DNA of 44,499 nt from positions 861,359 to 905,857 of the forward strand of contig NW_019091473.1 of assembly GCF_001949145.1 (NCBI RefSeq), written 5' to 3'. Source of the stretch: Acanthaster planci. Lineage: Eukaryota; Echinodermata; Asteroidea; Valvatida; Acanthasteridae. The position numbers and the translations under genes were made by a program. This document shows, piece after piece, positions 42,374 to 44,499 of the stretch. Position 1 is the first letter of the stretch. Each line of letters begins with the position of its first letter. The notes beneath the pieces were generated by a model, which saw nothing but the letters and a program-made list of their open reading frames with translations, was not told where the DNA came from and made no database searches.

Positions 42374-43050
42374 TTATTGAGGCTCGGGCTTCGTGATGAG
42401 CTTTTGTTTTGTGACTTCGCTCCCTCGAGCAGTATAAACTTTGCCAGATTTTTTTCCTGAATTACTAGCCTTCTTTTGGCCGTATTTCTCCATCTTGTCG
42501 AGAACGAGCTTGAACGCCTCAGGGGAGATTTGCCCAGCGCGAAGCGGTTTTTACATCACATCCGTTATGCTCTTGTGCTCATAGATAGGGCGAGAACGCA
42601 ATTCTATATCTCGACGTGTTTCTTGGCTTTCTCCAGGAGCCACCGAAATACGTACCGGTATTTTCTGGCAATACCAGCCAGACCACAAGCAAGTGCAGGC
42701 GCCTCAAGTAAAACAACCAAACAGCTGCCAGTGTAATTGTGGAGAGTGGACCCCCACCCACCGTACCCGACCAGCTCTGTGTCGACGCCATCAATGACGT
42801 TGATGACTCTGCGGTACTTTTCGTACAGCTTGGCTCTTTAATCTCCTTCATGCTCCTCTATGCGCTTGAGGTGGTTGCGGATTTCAATAAGATCGAAGCT
42901 ATGTCTGGCTGCGACAGAGTCACGAGCAGATCGAGCTTAGTGTATGTCGACTCTGTCCTCCCGACTAGCGACGCTGCTCGCAGCTTACGTATTGTTGCAG
43001 GACAACTGACACCTTTTTGTGGCGGACCAGCAGACTGGCCTGATCGGAGA
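42374..43050 (-). pseudogene. Decayed mobile-element-type ORF
   Basis: On the - strand, blocks in different frames look like parts of one former protein. There is a stretch starting YEKYRRVINVIDGV near 42825, which continues through a Gly/Ala/Leu-rich, possibly membrane-active part to EKAKKHVEI and a stop near 42605. A second block from about 42540 has EAFKLVLDKMEKYGQKK and ends at a TAA at 42374-42376. Internal stops and frameshifts separate them. From memory, this arrangement (hydrophobic segment, KAKKH-like motif, then an EEFKLILDE-like helix) recurs in repeat-borne ORFs of marine invertebrates, but the element class is not certain. It is plainly non-functional here. No repaired reading is attempted. 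Confidence 0.5.
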
Positions 43051-44499
43051 TAGAATTGACCTGGCCTAACCCCACAAATATATTTATTTAACCTTACGCA
43101 AGAATGAGTGGCTATCCAAACGCAAGGGGGGATATCAGTTAACGAACGGTGGACTATGCCTTAGGGGCTGATCGTTTGGTGGAGGTTTACCACCGCTCTG
43201 TGATTAGATAATTGATCCCAATGCCAATAAAGATTAAAATAAACGTCAATAAGTGATACAGGACTGGACTAAATCTCACGGTGACCAGTGATTTCTAAGG
43301 CAATTATATGATTGGTTTATTCAATGTCAGTGCTCAGTTATCCTTTATATACAACAGCAATTGATTATATACAAAATCATCCTCACGGGGTGGTAGTCCT
43401 ACGTGGTCAACTGCACCACGAACGTGATTAATCAGCCTTATCCTTAACCTACACCAGAATAACCCTCACGGTGATCAGGGTAAAACTCACGGCGATCAGG
43501 GTAACCCTCACAATAACCAGGTAACCCTCACAGTGATCAGGGTAACCCTCAAGTCTAAATAAATAATCTACCGATGGCTTATAACTGATAAGTCTTAACC
43601 ACACAAGCGAATACAATCTTCGTAACTGTACAACACAACACAACGGTGTAGACTTGTAAAACAATAATCTATACTGCCTTACGAAGCAACAAAGTTCCCA
43701 AACTGCAACAAGGTTTAAGGTGACTTAAATAACCCTCACCCACTTCAAGTTATCACGAAATAACACAGGTAAGTTGATTAAGAAGGCGATTATAATAGTC
43801 CTCACCACAGTCACCAGACTCTAACAGAAACCTGCACCAAGTAAACCTCAACGAGGAAAGCAAGCTCTCAGAACAGGACCGCAACCAACCGTCACTATGC
43901 CAACAAACATGGAACAACGGCACACAATCCTTCTAGTCTAAGCTCCGCTAATTCCCCAATTAACTGGTTCACACGGGTTCCCCAACCCTATAATCTACCA
44001 CTTCTTAAATAAACGAGACTGTCTAACTATTCCCCAATCTTCAAAGAGATCTGATATAATCGGCAGCTCCGGCAACTGAGAACAAGCACCACACTAATCG
44101 ATCGCACCAGGTACACTTGAGGTAGATCCCCAACTACCAGCGGTCGTACGTCAGATTTACATTCGAAATTCAGAACGAAACACAACTCCACAGAGCTCTG
44201 GTTAGCACGCTGCCATCTTGGGAAGTTCCGGCAACCCACGCAGCCAGCGCCAAGACCTAAGGTAATGCGCGCCTCTGATTGGTTGCCGCGCGCATGTATA
44301 ACGCATGAATTAGACGTGCCTGAATTATTAATGACCCAGATTAAACACAAGACTGCGCAGCTACTACAGTATTTTCTTAAAGCTCAAGAACTGCAGTGAT
44401 GGGACTCTCAGGGTGCACCCTGGTAATTAGGCCAGAAATATGTCCGCCGAGCTCATTAATAAAAGTTATACACTCAAAATATTCTACATTAGAGGGTCC
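43051..44499. other. Repeat-like tail of the window without genes
   Basis: Lower in AT than much of the spacer, rich in CCTCAC and CCCCAA words, and including the minisatellite at 43461-43551. Related CTCACGGTGA words occur singly at about 43277 and 43380. Open frames are short; the longest (107 codons, - strand, 44027-44350) has no recognisable feature. It may be the non-coding part of the element whose decayed ORF ends at 42374, but no terminal repeat was found to prove it. Confidence 0.4.
43461..43551. repeat. Minisatellite, ~21-bp unit, four copies plus a partial
   Basis: Consensus unit AACCCTCACGGTGATCAGGGT. The copies differ by a few bases each and the third is one base shorter. Confidence 0.85.

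Noticed and set aside
43461-43551. CRISPR-like array
   Set aside because: Units are adjacent without unique spacers, and the genome is clearly eukaryotic; this is a minisatellite.

Overview
The window looks like nuclear DNA from an invertebrate deuterostome, most likely an echinoderm. Genes are broken into short exons with GT/AG introns of hundreds to thousands of bases. The spacers are AT-rich and full of short inverted-repeat elements, and the self-complementary words TGTACATG and TAGGCCTA recur throughout. The echinoderm assignment is inference from these habits; a hemichordate or lancelet cannot be excluded. There are no bacterial operons, rRNA or CRISPR arrays, and no complete transposase was recognised.

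Five protein genes can be assembled. (1) A cytosolic PAPS-dependent sulfotransferase, + strand, six exons, 3338-5997, 287 aa. (2) A secreted carboxylesterase/cholinesterase-like alpha/beta hydrolase, - strand, seven exons, 19299 down to 11430, 573 aa, with an intact Ser-Glu-His triad. (3) NIP7, the PUA-domain ribosome-biogenesis factor, - strand, five exons, 27777 down to 21939, 178 aa. (4) An unrecognised Ser/Thr-rich protein with a Lys/Arg-rich patch and a C-terminal coiled coil, + strand, three coding exons, 31568-35594, about 526 aa. (5) A single-exon GT92-family (DUF23) glycosyltransferase, + strand, 39926-41023, 365 aa, just behind a TATA box. Apart from the last, splice phases match at every junction. 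The genes are functionally unrelated neighbours, as is usual in animal genomes. The sulfotransferase and esterase could both serve xenobiotic or hormone conjugation, but nothing here shows co-regulation.

Repeats by region: 1-2119 is bounded by inverted repeats near 100 bp (a roughly 2.1 kb TIR element, perhaps cut by the window start). 2859-3030 and 15620-15790 are two copies of a small element carrying TGACGTCA. 6247-6424, 10684-10897 (with a 14-bp flanking direct repeat), 11881-11951, 20016-20076, 30764-30824, 34571-34693, 36064-36243 and 37996-38636 are separate foldback or MITE-like structures. 25925-26060 is a tRNA-derived SINE-like fragment. 28085-28240 is a dense TGTACATG array upstream of NIP7. 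42374-43050 holds a decayed mobile-element-type ORF on the - strand, next to a 21-bp minisatellite at 43461-43551.

No single undescribed system stands out. The most novel items are the unrecognised three-exon gene, the possible alternative C-terminus of the esterase, and the inverted repeat at 34571-34693 whose two arms each carry a tRNA B-box-like sequence.
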